Shown here: one piece after another, positions 1-13,200 of the stretch
Position numbering within the stretch: the first letter of the stretch is position 1
How the letters are laid out: each line of letters begins with the position of its first letter
From: Monocercomonoides exilis
Taxonomy: Eukaryota; Preaxostyla; Oxymonadida; Polymastigidae
Length of the DNA: 64,000 nucleotides
Assembly (NCBI GenBank): GCA_001643675.2
Contig: LSRY02000006.1
Location: 1,490,501 to 1,554,500, forward strand
Reading direction: 5' to 3'
Program-made: the position numbers and the translations under genes
Notes under the pieces: generated by a model
The model's database searches: none
Told to the model about the DNA's origin: nothing
The model's input: the letters and a program-made list of their open reading frames with translations, nothing else

Positions 1-208
1 AATTTTATAAAAAAGAAAATAAAATATGAATGATCATCAAATTAATAAAAATAAATCATCATTATCTTTAATGAAGCGAAAAGTTTAATAATTATTATCA
101 TCACAATGCGTTTTGTCAACATCTTCACAAATTCTTCTATTTTATATCCAATTCTCCTTTCTTCCTCTCCTCTCCACTCCTCTCCTCCTCTTCTTCACAT
201 CTACAAAC

Positions 209-1951
209 CGACTCTGGAGGTATTGTAACCACCTTCGGCAGTGTGATAGTCGGAAACTCCGTTACCCCAAACACTTCTGTGTAGTACTTCTTTGTGAATG
301 CATCGCAGGAATACAGCAAGAACGGCCGACCAAACACAGAGATCGTTCTGCCCACCATCAGATCAGCAGCAGTGAGGCAGCCGCCTTTCGTGACCTCCTC
401 TGCCGTGGGCGACGTCGTCGGCCCGCGGAACTTCTTCGGAATGCGGGTCCGCCGCACAAACTGAGGGAAGTCCAGGTAGCCTGAATTGGAGCGCTTCATC
501 TCTATCACCTGGATCGTGTCGTCGGATAGATAGTATTGGAGGACAAAGCTGTGCAAAAGAAGAGAAGAGAAGAGAAGAAGAAAGAAGAAGAAATATTAAT
601 TGTTGAGATGATTCGATTAACAAATTTTGAATAAATTCAGCATTATACATGGTCTGATTTCATGAAAAAAACAAAAAAATTGAATAAGCTTATAAATCGT
701 CCTTCTTTCTTTTTTTCTCCCTCTTTTTCTCTTCGTCCATTAAAAAAATAATAATTGCATACGTTCTCAAATCTCCGAATGATTCAATGCGATCGTCCCA
801 AACGCAGTAGAACCGAAGCACTTTCCTGTCATTTTTCAAAAACTGCCTAAGCGCCAGCTTTTCTGGGTCTTGTGCTGCGGTGTGTCTTGGATGGGGCTTG
901 CGGGCTTCCATGTCTTCTTCCCAGGCATCGTGTGGCCATTCCTCAGGCTCAGGAACTTCAATGCCAACGCGGTTCAAGAAGTTCTGTTGTTGCACGTAAA
1001 GAACAAACATTCAATGGAATAAAAGGAAAATATTGAATTCGAATGTTTGCATGAAGAATTAATGATTCATTAAAAAAACAAAATTGTTAAAGCGAAATTA
1101 ACATAAATAATTCTAAGTGGAAAAAAATCAAACTCTTGTAAATTTGTCGCAATCAACAATGTGATATACAACGCCATATATTTCAACGTCAAGACCGATA
1201 TTAAGATCCTCCCATTTCAAATACTCGCCTGTGGTGCCAGCTTTTGGAAACTGATGCCTTCTCAATTTTGTTCCTTGGGGAATGCCGCTACAGTCTTGCC
1301 TAGTTTCATTTATTTGCATGCTATCATCTTCAAGATAACAATAAATTTTCACTTTGCTGAAGTGATAAAAATTAAATAGAAAAATACAATCAAAAAAGTT
1401 TTCATTTTAAAGAATTGCTCATACTGATAACGAAAAGTTTCAAGGCGTGACTCTGTAACACCTTCTTGGTAATATGCGAAAAATCGAAGAACTTTACGAT
1501 CAAATGCAATAAAAGCAGGAGTATGGTCAGCTTCATCGGATGGAATAGCACTTGAACTTGAGCCATCAAGTGAACGGGCTCCACTTTTCATAATAGAACG
1601 AGTAGTTCCTGAGACTTTTGGTTTTTGTCCAAGAAGAAGAGTTCCTCCAATTCCTGGGGCATCTTCATTCACAACAACACCTTGGTCAGGTCTTTTCGTA
1701 AATGAGATTTGATTCAAATGAAATAAAAATGAGAATTCTGTTTTGAATCTTCTCAATCATATTTTAAGAAATCAAACTTTTTGTCAAAAACGTGACTTTT
1801 GTGGAATCTTTTCTCTCTAGGATCCATTGTCCTGTATCCAGGTAAAAATGGCAAATCTAAAGTTCAGACATTCACAAACGGTGAAAAATTAAATATGAAT
1901 GTGAAATATAAAAAAATTGAAAAGCAAACCATCGTATCTTCTTGTTGTCAT
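209..1951 (-). CDS. EFHC1: EFHC1/Rib72-like DM10-domain axonemal protein (3' end beyond the window)
   Basis: EFHC1/Rib72 proteins lie inside ciliary doublet microtubules as microtubule inner proteins. The model has six exons: 1951-1930, 1856-1778, 1691-1425, 1356-1134, 983-763 and 548-209. All phases are consistent and give 384 codons before the coding part leaves the window. The first exon is only 22 nt, followed by an N-terminal LPFLPGYR segment as in animal EFHC1. The first DM10 domain carries VKIYCYLEDDSMQI and ends in VVYHIVDCDKFTR. The second carries VLRFYCVWDDR, LQYYLSDDTIQV and FLLYSCDAFTKKYY. The third DM10 and any EF-hand would lie left of base 1, after an intron opening GTTTGTAG at 208. 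The order of motifs matches EFHC1 closely, so the family call is firm. Exon 3's acceptor (AAAAG) is the weakest junction. Confidence 0.9.
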
Positions 1952-2173
1952 GTAAAATTTAAAAACGGTTGTTTTATTAACCCCTTTACTCAATTAAAAT
2001 CTTGACGTGAAAATGGTTTATGTATGATCTTTTTGATTGATTTAAGAACTTTTTGTTTTCTTTTGTTTCATGATGCGTATATGCGATTATTTGGGAATTT
2101 TTGGTGATTGAAAATAGCAAAATGAAACTATTAAGTTAAGGATTATATTAAGTGTGCAAGATCAATAAACCTA
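1952..2173. promoter_or_regulatory. Divergent promoter interval between EFHC1-like and NAE1-like genes
   Basis: This 222-bp AT-rich gap separates two genes transcribed away from each other, so both promoters should lie here. No TATA box or other motif stands out against the AT-rich background. Confidence 0.5.
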
Positions 2174-4270
2174 ATGTCTGGACGAGATTTGCACGAACAA
2201 GTTTTTGATAGGCAAACAAGAATTTGGGGCGGAGATGGTTTGAGCTAATCTTTATGAAGAAGCAAAATTTTTGTTGAAAAAAATTTGTCAATTTAATTTC
2301 TTTCAGCTCAACAAGCTCTCGAAGGTTCAAACGTTTGCTTGATCAATGCATCAGCTGCAGGTACTGAAGCACTAAAGAGTCTCATTCTTCCTGGTTTGGG
2401 AAAATTTACAGTTGTTGATGATGCTGTTGTGACAAAAACTGATCTGGGAAAGAACTTCTTCTTGGAACTTTCTGATCTTGGAAAGCCAAGAGCAGAAGCT
2501 GTTGCAAAACATTTACAAGTTCATGGAGTTTTCCTGAAACAAGAAAATGCTATTGGAATTAAAAAAGATCCACTTGAACTTCTCAAGACTAATCCTGACT
2601 TTTTCAAACAATTTCATCTTATAATAGTTTCTGGTTGTCCAAACCAAGTTGCAGTTGAATTTTCTAAGTTCTGTGCAGCTACTAACACAGCTCTTGTTGT
2701 TGTTCGTGCGTATTCACAAGTTGGAGAAATTCAGTTGTATTCAAAGGAGCATGTTATCTTTGATTCTCATTCAGAAATTCCAGTCAAAGAATATCGTGCT
2801 CATAATCCTTGGAAAGAACTTGAAGATTATTGCGCAACTGTTTTACCGGAAAATGTACATATTTGTTTTTTGCCTTAATTAACATTTTGAGAATATCTTT
2901 TTACTGAAATTCAGGTACCTCTGGAAGAACATGGCAGAATTCCTTGGCTTGCCGTACTTGTAAATGCTTCAAAGAAATGGGCAGCAATTAAGGGAAGAAG
3001 AATTGTGCAAGAGGATGAAGTTAAAGAATTTAAAGAAATGGTTTGATATTACATATCTATTAGTCATTTCTTCAGATAATTATTTTTTAAACAGCTTAAT
3101 CAATGGCAATTTTCTGCATTTGATGAGGGAATGAAAAAAAGATTTCCTGATGGAGTACCTGCATCATCAGGAGGAGAAGACGATCCGATGAGCAAAATTC
3201 CTGCTCCTCCATTTGAGAACTATGCGGAGGCTGCCAAAAACTGGTCATGTCTTTCTTTGGAGCCCAAATCTCCAGAGGTTGAACAAATCTTAAAGGAGAT
3301 GGAACAAAAGGAGAATGGAACTCATCCGTCAGGTCCGTTGGTTCTGGACTCCTCTATCGAAAGCAAGTTCTGGGTGATGGTTGCTGGCCTTCGCCTGTTT
3401 ATCAAAGAGGCAGGAGGTGTGTACCCTGTATGCCCCCGTTTGCCGGATATGGAGCCGTCTTCTTCTGCCATGTTCACATCATTGCAAAAGTGTTACTCAG
3501 AGAGGGCAAAAGTCGACGCAGCTCAGCTCGAAGATTGCACAGTCAGAGAACTGAAGAGACTCAGCACAGTTCATTCTGTCACTGGAGATGCTGATAAAGT
3601 CAAAATTCAAAGGGAAGAATATGTGAACTTTGCAGCACATTCATTGCAACTGGGATGCCTTCATTCGCCTCCATTGCTGGACTTATCGGCGAATGCTGCT
3701 GTAAAGCCTTCTCCTTCAGCTGTCAAGATTGGACAAGCCATTGAGGAAGTGGATCCATCTGCAATTGCTTATTTCAATCAATACATGACTGGCCACAATC
3801 TGGCCTTTCTGCCTCTTCTTGCTGCTGCAGACGATTTTTATGAAAAATATGGCAGATTTCCAGGACAAAAATGTATTAAATCTTCTGATTCTGATTCTTC
3901 TTCTGCTTCAACTTCTTCATCGTCTTCTTCTTCTACTTCTTCTAAATCTCATTCTTTGTCGTCATCACCTGATATCCCACGAGTGTGTGCTCCGCTCAGC
4001 AAATCTGAATTGGAAGCGGATGTCGAACTTTTCAGGGAAAATGTGAGAGCTGTGTGTGCTGCTCATTCTATTTCTCCATCGCTGGCTGCTGGAGAAGTGA
4101 CACACGAATTTGTCAGACTTGGAGGTGGGGAAATGCACAGTGTTGCTGCTGTTATGGGTGGATTGGCAGCGCAAGAATCATTTAAACTTCTTACTCATTC
4201 ATTCACCCCGCTCCACAACACTATGGTCTTCCATGGTTTTACTTGTGCTTCTGAGAAGGGATTGTTTTAA
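2174..4270 (+). CDS. NAE1: NEDD8-activating enzyme E1 regulatory subunit (APP-BP1/ULA1)
   Basis: NAE1 pairs with UBA3 to activate NEDD8 for cullin neddylation. Exons 2174-2237, 2307-2854, 2915-3040 and 3095-4270 add up to 637 aa, compared with about 534 in human. The start is set by MSGRDLHEQVFDRQTRIWGG, the typical family N-terminus, followed by a Rossmann-like CLINASAAGTEALKSLILPG and FTVVDD. The middle holds KFWVMVAGLRLFIKEAGG, LPDMEPSSSAMF and SLQKCYSERAKVDAAQ, which match the family's four-helix insert. The end, GGGEMHSVAAVMGGLAAQES, matches the adenylation-domain tail. The extra length is mainly a Ser-rich loop around bases 3880-3960 plus longer connectors. As in other NAE1 proteins, catalysis would depend on a UBA3 partner, which is not in this window. 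Confidence 0.93.
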
Positions 4271-4789
4271 ACTTAATGAAGTATTTTGATGTGAGCAAAT
4301 ATGTAATTGAGGAGTATAATAACTGGCTTTTCAAATTTTTTTATATTTCAAATTATGTCGTTATATGACACTTCAAAAATGAATGTGTCTTATTTATTTT
4401 TGGCATCTGATAAATAAGAACAAAACTTTTCATTATTTAAAAAAAATTTTTTTTTGATTTCGGATTTATGCTAATATGTTGTTTCAAACTTATAGTTATT
4501 TAATGAAGCGCACCAATAATAATTAAATATATATAGTTTTTCAACTAAATAATAAATGATTTTCAACTGGTGAAAAGTTATTCACAAACACATGAGAATT
4601 CTCAAATTTTTATGTTTGTCATGGGCATGGGACTTCCTTTTTAATATATTAAAGCAACCCTCTGTTCTGCATCCCTTATGATGGGCCTTTTTGGAACTGA
4701 CATGACTTGCAGGTTATTGACTATCATTTTTGGAATACTGATAAACACAAAAAAATTATTCAAAATGGTGAAGTAATTTTTGGCCTTAT
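4271..4789. other. AT-rich intergenic stretch, nothing recognised
   Basis: This is downstream of the NAE1-like gene. It is AT-rich with homopolymer runs and stops in all frames. I see no conserved coding or structural signal before the fold-back element begins. Confidence 0.5.
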
Positions 4790-5801
4790 CAAAAGATTGT
4801 TCAAAAAATTCCGAACAAGATCGATTTCTCAATGACATCTTGTTGAATTAATTCTGATTATTTTCCTTTTAACGAATCTGAACAAAACAAACTCTTTTGG
4901 CTAACCAGACTTTGTTCTTCATGGAGAAGAATATTTTTGTAATCATATTTTCTCATTCAAATATTTCGGTTGTACATTTTCTTTTTAATATCACTAAAAG
5001 AACACTGAAAAGAGAAAATGATCATAAAAGACATCGTCGTTTTTTATTCAGAATAAACATTTGTCTTTAAAATAATTCTGATAATTTTTAGCATTTTTAA
5101 ACAAATTCTTTTCCCAGTGACGAGCAACCTTCGAAAAATAAACAGTCCGAAAAAAGTTATGATTTCAAAAATAAATTTCCATATCGACTAATAATTCTTC
5201 AAATTAATTGCATTTAATGTTAATGATTTCGAACACTTTCAATAATTGTGGATCGTGGAGTTATCTATGAAACTGATAACAGTTTCATTTCAACATTTAA
5301 CGAAATTATTTATTCTATGAATTCAAATTTAAAAGACATTGAGAAATGAAATAACTTAATCTGCAGAATAAAAAAAAAACTTTCAGAATCTTTTTTCTTC
5401 AAGTTTTTCCGATTATTGAAATGATTTTTTCATTGATTTATGGTGCAAGGTATTTCGTTTTCGAATGTCGTATCAGTTTGATATAAAAAAATGAATAATC
5501 GGGAAAATAATCTAAATGCAACCATCAACGGTTGAAGAGATTGTCCTAATGCAAGATTTATTGGAAATTTCCACCATTATTAACACTAATTACATTGAAA
5601 TTTTGAAAAAATACTCGAAATACAATTTCTTCGAGATTTCGAAAATTATTTTGAAAAATAATTAGTCGATATAAAAAAGAAAGTCTGGTTTGCCAAAAGA
5701 GTTTGTATAGTTAAGATTCGTTTGGTGGAGTTTTATCAGAATTATTCCTCTTGCAGATATTGAGAAATCGATCTTGTTCGGTATTTTTTGAATGCACTGT
5801 A
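4790..5801. mobile_element. Fold-back (MITE-like) element, copy 1
   Basis: Arms of about 110 bp at 4802-4913 and 5681-5790 are imperfect reverse complements. Both hold CCGAACAAGATCGATTTCTC and, further in, ACTCTTTTGG followed by CCAGACTTT. The right end reads TACAGTGC on the minus strand, which resembles Tc1/mariner-type termini. The left outermost bases have diverged. The roughly 770 bp between the arms has no ORF. A second element at 61523-61904 shares the terminal sequence, so this is a repeated family. A non-autonomous transposon is the inference; no transposase is present in it. Confidence 0.65.
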
Positions 5802-6639
5802 TTTTTTGCACAATCAATTTCACTTGAAAAAAAAAATAATAAATGTTTGCATTTGAAAAAATATTCCGATAAAAAGACCACCGTTTCTGTTATGCAAAGG
5901 AATGGAATGGTTTTTTTAGAAAGATGATCCAGGATTTAATGAGAAATATTTCTTAATTTGTCCCATTGACAATGATTTTTCGAAAATGACAGACTTTCAA
6001 TCCGTAAGAAAGAACAAATTACCGAAAATAAATAATAATCAGAATTGTGTATAACATAAAAAAATATGTCTTATATATTAAAGATGAAATGAATCGTTTC
6101 ATTTAAATAGAAAAATTCATTAAAAGTCGGAATTTCAAAAATAAATATTATTTATTTAATCGTAAATACAACATAATGAATTTAAACTTGGATATGGTAA
6201 GATTTGTTATACGCTAATACATAACTGTGTGAATTATTATTATTATTTTTTTTTGAAACTCTTCGAGAAATATGAAAAAAAAAGTTCGGGATTTTGAAAA
6301 ATTCCCAAGTTTTGGAACAATGGTAGTCATCATTCACAACCACAACTATTCGCGTTTTCATCATCTTGACTATGCTGTTCTCTTCAATTGGAAGTGAAGA
6401 TAGAAAGAAGTCTTTATGCCTTTCTATGAATACAACATGTGTTTCAGCGATTTCTGGGAAGAATACAAGTTAGCTCCTTCTTCTTTTCTTTCATCCCCCC
6501 TCCACCCCCCAACCTTCCTTTAGATATCTTCTATTTTCTCATCGAATCTTGATAGTTCAACACATTTCCTGCATCAAGTTGCGATGTCAGCTGATGATTG
6601 TGCTATTTAAAAAAAAGACGCGCCTTTCCATATAATAAA
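5802..6639. other. AT-rich intergenic stretch, nothing recognised
   Basis: Contains poly-A/T runs and a short pyrimidine-rich patch near 6480-6520. No conserved coding signal was found on either strand. Confidence 0.4.
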
Positions 6640-7186
6640 TTCATGCAGAAGATATTTTTCACGTTACTTTTCAAAATCTGCTTTTTCTTGAAGATGCTCT
6701 TTTTCCGCTTCAATTGTTTCGATTCGATTTTTCAACGCTTCAATTTCTTCATTTTGCTCTTCAATTATTCTGAATGGTTTTTTGTTATTTTCTTCAGCTT
6801 TTTCTTAATTTGTTTCTTTTTTTCATTTAATGTTGCAATGGTATTTTTGTGATACAACTTATTACGCACCAACTGAAGCCTTTCATTGAGAATTCTTTCT
6901 ATTTCATCTTTCAGCTTTAGATTTTCAGTTTTCAACTGTTCGATTTATTTTTCAGAATGCTTAATTGTCCAGGTGAATTATTGAGCAGCTTTTCTTTTGG
7001 TTCGTGTTCATCTACAAGTCTCCGATGATTTTCCTCCAATTCTATAAATCTGTCCTGTAGTTCTTTCATTTGAGTCATTTGTTATGACAACGTAATATTC
7101 ATTCCTGCCATATCATCTTTTCTTTCCGCCTCAATTATTTTTTGTATGGCCTTTGTCGTCAAGCTGAGAGGACGGGTATGATTCAT
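6640..7186 (-). pseudogene. Decayed coiled-coil gene fragment
   Basis: The minus strand gives consecutive coiled-coil segments, each broken by a stop or frame change. It begins MNHTRPLSLTTKAIQKIIEA and meets a TAA. It resumes in the same frame as MTQMKELQDRFIELEENHRR, shifts frame to IEQLKTENLKLKDEIERI, and ends with IEEQNEEIEALKNRIETIEA. The heptad-like composition across three frames is hard to explain except as a decayed gene. No specific family is recognisable. A living gene with tiny introns is less likely, because I found no donor/acceptor pairs that repair the frame. Confidence 0.6.
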
Positions 7187-7231
7187 TTCTTTTGAATTGA
7201 ACAAAAATATATTTATGGTGTTGATCTTAAA

Positions 7232-10200
7232 ATGGCTCCTTTATTTGGCAGAAAAGAGTTATTTGAATGGTCTGTAAATTCTTTAAAATGATTAACACAT
7301 TCATTATAAATATTGCTTATAATTGCCGCTTGTGTTTAGGGCTTCTGGGCAACTTAATAAAACTTCAATCAAAGATGGCGATTTTAAGGTAAAATATTCA
7401 CTTAATTGATTATCAATCAAATTCATTTTGCAAACAATTATTAACAGGATGGAACAGCCTTTCTTCAACTATTTCAAAATGTATTTCCAAAGTTAAGAAT
7501 CAAAATAACTTTTCCACAAGTTAGAAATTATTTTTGCGAAAAATAAAATATGAATTCATTCAATTTTTTTGTTGCACTACCAATGTCAATTTGTTTATTT
7601 ATTATCAGAAAGTTCCACCTCCAGAAATTGAAGTTCAAAGAAACTGGAAGGAAATTAATTATATTTGCCAAGAAATGAGGATTCCTGGAACAATTTTCGA
7701 TCAAAAATCAGTTTCACTTGGAAAAATGAATGCTATTTGTTCTCCACTCGTTTTGTATGATATTTATCAATTCGTTTACAAAAAGCATAAAAATCTTAAT
7801 TTTTTAAAAGACTGTATTTCTTGAGCGTTTTGAGAAGCCAAAAGGAATATTTGGTTGATTTCAATTTTAGTGTCAATCCAGATGTTACAAAGTTTTTGGA
7901 AAGCAAAGATTTATATCGTGCTCTTGTGAAGGGAGGGTTTGGATTCATAGGTTAGAAATTACTTTTTCAGAAAATACTTGTTTCTTTGCAGAGCAATAAT
8001 AAAACAAAAAAAATCACTTGGAGATACAAGGGAAATTCCTCAGCCGCTAAATGAAGAGAGCAACGATGCGATTAAAGAGCAGGCTGAAGATCCATCCGTT
8101 TCTCAATCAGACGCTGCTGAAGATGAAAGGACACGAGATACAACAGAAAAAGATGAAGATAATGATTTGAATCAAAAAGAAGGCGAACAAGCAGATGAGC
8201 TGAAAAATGAAGAGAATGAAGAAAAAGGCAAAGAAGAAGAGAAAGACGAAGAGGAAAAAAAGAGAGAGGATGAGAGTGAGAGTGAGAGCGAAGAGGAGGA
8301 AGAGGAGGAAGAACAGGAAGAAAAAGAAGAAAATTACATGAATGAAAATGGAGAGGAAGATAAAATGATTGACTCAGCAAAGTTATCATTCAGGAAGGAC
8401 AAAGAAAATGAGGAACAAATTGGAAAAGGAGAAGAAGAAGAAGAGGAGGAGAAAGAAGAGGAAGAAGAAGAAGTGGATGAAGAGGGAGATAATGCACTTT
8501 TATATGCTGAAAGGCAGAAAGAAGAAGGAATTGAAATGAAGCAACAAGAAAACAATGAGATTTGTGTTGACTTGAACGAAGACACAGAAAAGAAAAGCGA
8601 GGAAGAGGGCGAAGAAGAGGAGAAAGAAGAAAATGGGCAAAAACAGTTCATTTCCTCTTTTCTTGCATATTATCGAATGAAAGCTGAAGATAGCAGCAAC
8701 AATGCAAATGAAATCGAACACGATGAAACAACCTTAACATCACAGCAAAAGCTGAACAATCAGCAACAGTCCCAGTCAGAGCCAGACATGAATTCTATTG
8801 CAAATTCTGACTCAAAAACTTTGCTTCGTCTTTTGTGTGCTTCGAATCGCTTCATCGCGTCTGAGATTTGGACACACGATGTTCTGGAGAGCCGCATTCA
8901 AGACGCGAAGAATGGGAAAAGAGTGAAGAGAAACAGGAGAAAAAAAGATAACCAGCATCGCCTGCTGAAAGCGACGCCTCCGTTCTGCTTGAATGACGAA
9001 TCTCTTCACCCGGCTTTGCAGCCTTGTTTGAATGTTTCCACAGACAATCTTTCTTCTTCTTCTTCTTCTATTTCTTCCTCCTCTTCTTCCTCTCTCTCCC
9101 TTTCTGACTTAGTCCTCCTTCTCAACCAGCAGCTGCATGCAATGGAAGCCAAGAACAGCGCCCAGGTACAGACGATGGCTGCCAATGTGAGTCAGCTTCT
9201 GCAGATGAAAGACGAAGAGAAGCAGAGACAGGTTCTGATGCAGCAGCAGCTCCACGAAATGGACAGGCAGAACATGACGGAGCAGTTTGAGGGGAAGGTT
9301 TGAAAATGAATTTGTTTATTTGCTAATTGATTTTATTGATACCATTTGTTATTGTCGAAATGACATAAAACATTTAATTTAATTTAATTTAATTTTATTT
9401 AATTTAATTTATTTTTATTTATAATTTTCCAATCAATTATCCCAGCTTCGCTCACTGCTTGCGACTTTTCCTTTGGCCATGTCAGACAACCAGACTCAAC
9501 AAAAAGATGGAATAAAACAACTGCAATCTCAAATAAATGCTGTTATGAGTTCTTTGGAGGAGTCAAAAGCAGAAAGAGAAAGAGAAAAAATGGAAAGAGA
9601 AAAAAAGACGGAAATAGCGCTGAACGAGATGGAGCAGAACGAAAAGGAAAGAATGGAAAGAATGAAAACTCTGATTGATTCGCTTTCCAGTTCGCCTTCT
9701 TCTTCTTCTTCTTCTTCTGCTTCATCCTCTTCAAATGCAGAAAAGTTATCTCCATTGGTATTAAAAGCGAACAACAACAACAAGAACTCTGCACTCACTT
9801 TGTCAGGTCTTTCTTCTAACATTACACAATCTTCTTCTTCTTCTTCCTCCTCCTCCTCTTCCTCTTCAAAAGGCATCGAAGCAGAGCTGTTGGAGTCTCT
9901 TGTGTGTCTGCAGAAGGAGAACGAGCTGCTGCGTGCAGAGAATGAGAGATTGAAAATGGAGAATGCGATTGTGAAGGAGGTGTGGCAGGAAGAAAGAGAA
10001 GACAAACTAGCAGCGAGGGTTTTCTATCAACCAGGCGCTGAAAGAGAGAAGGAGGAGAAGAGGAAGAGGGAAAAGGAGATCAGAAAGGGAATGGAAGAGA
10101 AGAAAGGTGAAAGAAACAACGAAGCAATTCAGAATGAGAAGGAAGAAGAAAGAGACGAAGAAAGAGAAGAAGAAGAGATGCCTCCATGGATGGCAGATGG

Positions 10201-13200
10201 AGATGTGATGGCTGCAGTTGTTGCGCTGACAGAGAATGTGGAAGGACAAATACCACAAGTGACACAGATTGACAGCACAAACAAGGAAAAAGAAGAAGGA
10301 AAAGAAGAAAGAAAAGAGGTAACAATTCAACCAGTTGATTCAGAAGAATCAGAAAGATTGACAGGAAGTTCTTCATCAGCACAAGTGAATAATAATAATA
10401 ATAATAATTATAACAATGAGATGAAATGGGCAGTCAAAGAGAAAGAGCTGAAGAGAGAGATCAACATGTTGTGTGATGCACTGAGCTTGGCACTGAAGAG
10501 AGGCTTTTATGAGACAAAGATGCTTTCTGAAGAGGAGAAGAAGGAGAAGAAGAGAAGAAGACAGGCAAAACAGATGAAGCAGAAGAGAATGGAAGAGAAA
10601 GGAGGAGGAGAAGGAGAAGAAATGAAAGAAGAACAAAACGCAACAAAAGAAAGAAGAGAAGAGAAGAAGGACGGAAACAACAAAGGAAGTGTGTATGCTG
10701 AAAAGTACTTGAAGTTCTCTTCATTCAGAGGATGGCTGCCAACAACACTTGTTGGGAAGAGGTCGAAGAAGATGCAGAGAAGCAAAGAAAGAAGAGACAG
10801 ACAGGAAAAAAGGGCACAAAGAATGAACGAGAGGATGATAGCGAATGGAGAAGGAGATAATGAAGATAACAGCAATTACAATGAAGAAGATGCTAAAGAC
10901 ATCAAAGAGGCACAGCTGCTGGGAGAAGAAGAGGAAATGATGGACGAAGCGAAAGTTGACAGAAGCAGCAGATTCGACTTGATCATCACCCTTTTGGAGT
11001 TCCTGGCGAATTTCGTGGTGTCCAGCAAAGAGAAAAGATTTGGCACACAAACAGCTTCAAAGTCAGCACAGTCTGATTTGTCTGCATCAGCCTCTGCCTC
11101 TGCTGCAGCAACAGCACCATCAAATTCACTTGTTCCGTCTTCTTCTCCTGTCAGCTCATCAACCATTGAAGTGTTCCAACAGATGTTTGATACGATTGCC
11201 TCATCAAATACTTCATCCTCATCATCATCTTCTTCTTCCTCTCATCCCACACTGGATGAACTAGATGCACTCCAGCACATTGTGGCTGTGCTAACAAAGG
11301 CTGTCTGGCGTGTGTTTGCTGAGACTGAGCTGTTTGCCAACCGAATTGCACGTGCAAGAAGATGCATTCTGAGGCAGCATGCAGCGCTGGAGTCAGTCCA
11401 GACACAGCTGCAGATGAACAGAACAGCTCTGCAGACAGCTAATCACCGTCTGTTGATGCTGGTTGAGTCAGCTGGGAGGGATAAAAGAATGACGATTGAG
11501 AAGGAAGCAAAGTGGGAAGCCAAACTGAAGCTGGAAGAAGAACAAAGAGAACAAGCAGAGAATGAAGCACAGGAACTGTCCAATCAGCTGAGACAGACAC
11601 GCACAGCGCTAGTGGCTGCAGAAGCAGACATTGCAACATTACAAGCGATGACTTCACCACAAACAACGAAGGGGAATGCAGATGAAGAAGATAGAAGTGT
11701 GTTGGCCGCATCAATGACAGCATCACCTTTGAGGCCAAAGTTTGGTCAAAGTGCTTCTGTTCTGTCATCAACTGTGCCATCTTCACCAATCTCAGCAGCG
11801 CCTTCTTCTCTTGGCTCAACCTCCTCTTCCATTCAGTCTTCTCTTCCGTTCTCCTCCTCTTCGTTCCACTCCCAGACATTCCCTTATCTTTCCTCCTCTC
11901 TCCGCCGCTTGAACGAGGCGTGCACTTGCTTGTCTGCGAGAGACACGCTATGGCTGAAGCTGTCGGATCTGCGGCTGGATCAGCTGTACATTGCACTGAA
12001 GAAGGACGACGCAAAAGACCAGGAAACACAGAGAAGTCTGATGATGCAGGCAGAAGAGACGGAGAAAGGCATAAGAGAGTGTGTGGGGAGGATAAGGGCG
12101 TGGGGGGAGAGACTGAAGCAGATTGAGAGAGGGCAGGCTGTGGAAGAGAAGGAAGACGAGAAAAGAGGAAGAGCATTTGCAAAGGATTTGAAGGTAAACA
12201 AAGCAAAAGGTGCTGCAAAAGGCAAACTTGAGGGAAGAAAAGGAAAAGAAGCAGAGAAAGAGAAGGAGAAGGAGAAAGAGAAAGAGGAACAAGAAGGAGA
12301 TGTGATGACGTTGGATCCAGCAGCTGTTCCGATGGAAGTTGTGCTTCAGCATCTGTACAACACTCGCATAGACACAACACAACAGAGGAAGAAGAAGGGG
12401 AAAGAGGAAGAAAATGTCGAAAGCGATGAGACAAAACAAAATGATTTAACAGACACAAGAGAAAAAACAATCAAAGAAGACAATGACGATGACGAAGAAG
12501 AAGATGTTCCTGTTTATCTGCCTCCAAGTGGCGGAAGCGACAAGAAGGCGTTTGGCTTTGCGTTGCGACTGGCGAGTGATGCAACAGTAGAGCTAAGACG
12601 CATGTTGGAGTCAGTCATCAGTGGAATGGACGAATTAAATGGCAAAGTGGCAGAGGCAGAGAATTCAGCAGCGGATGCGAAGAGGAAAGCGGAGGGCATG
12701 CAGAGGGAAAAGGAGGCGAAAGAGGAGCTGTTGAAAGAGGTGGCGCAGAAGATGAAGGACGAAGTGGATGCGAGAGAAAAAGCAGTGGAGCAGGCGTATC
12801 AGGAAGTGAATGCGCTGAAAAAGGAGGTTGAGAAGAGAGATGTGGAAGATGCATTGACGATGAAGGTGAGAAGGAGACGCAAAGATAAAACAGGTGAGGG
12901 AAAAGGAATGAGGAAGCAGTTGCTGAAGGAAGAAGGCATCATTGGCGATGAAACAGAAGAAGGAACAGAAGAAGATAGCAGCGAAGAGGAAAAAGATGAA
13001 GATGAAATAGAGAAGATGGAGACAGTTGCTGTGATGCTGATGCCGCTCAAACAAGAATCAGTACAGATTGATTCAATGAAACAAAGCGAGGAAATAAAAG
13101 AAGATGAAGCAGAAAATCAGGAGATTGTGGAAGCTTCGTTGAATAACTTGACTGAAAAGGAAAACGTTGAGGAAGTGCTTCCAACGCCCAAAGAGGAAAC

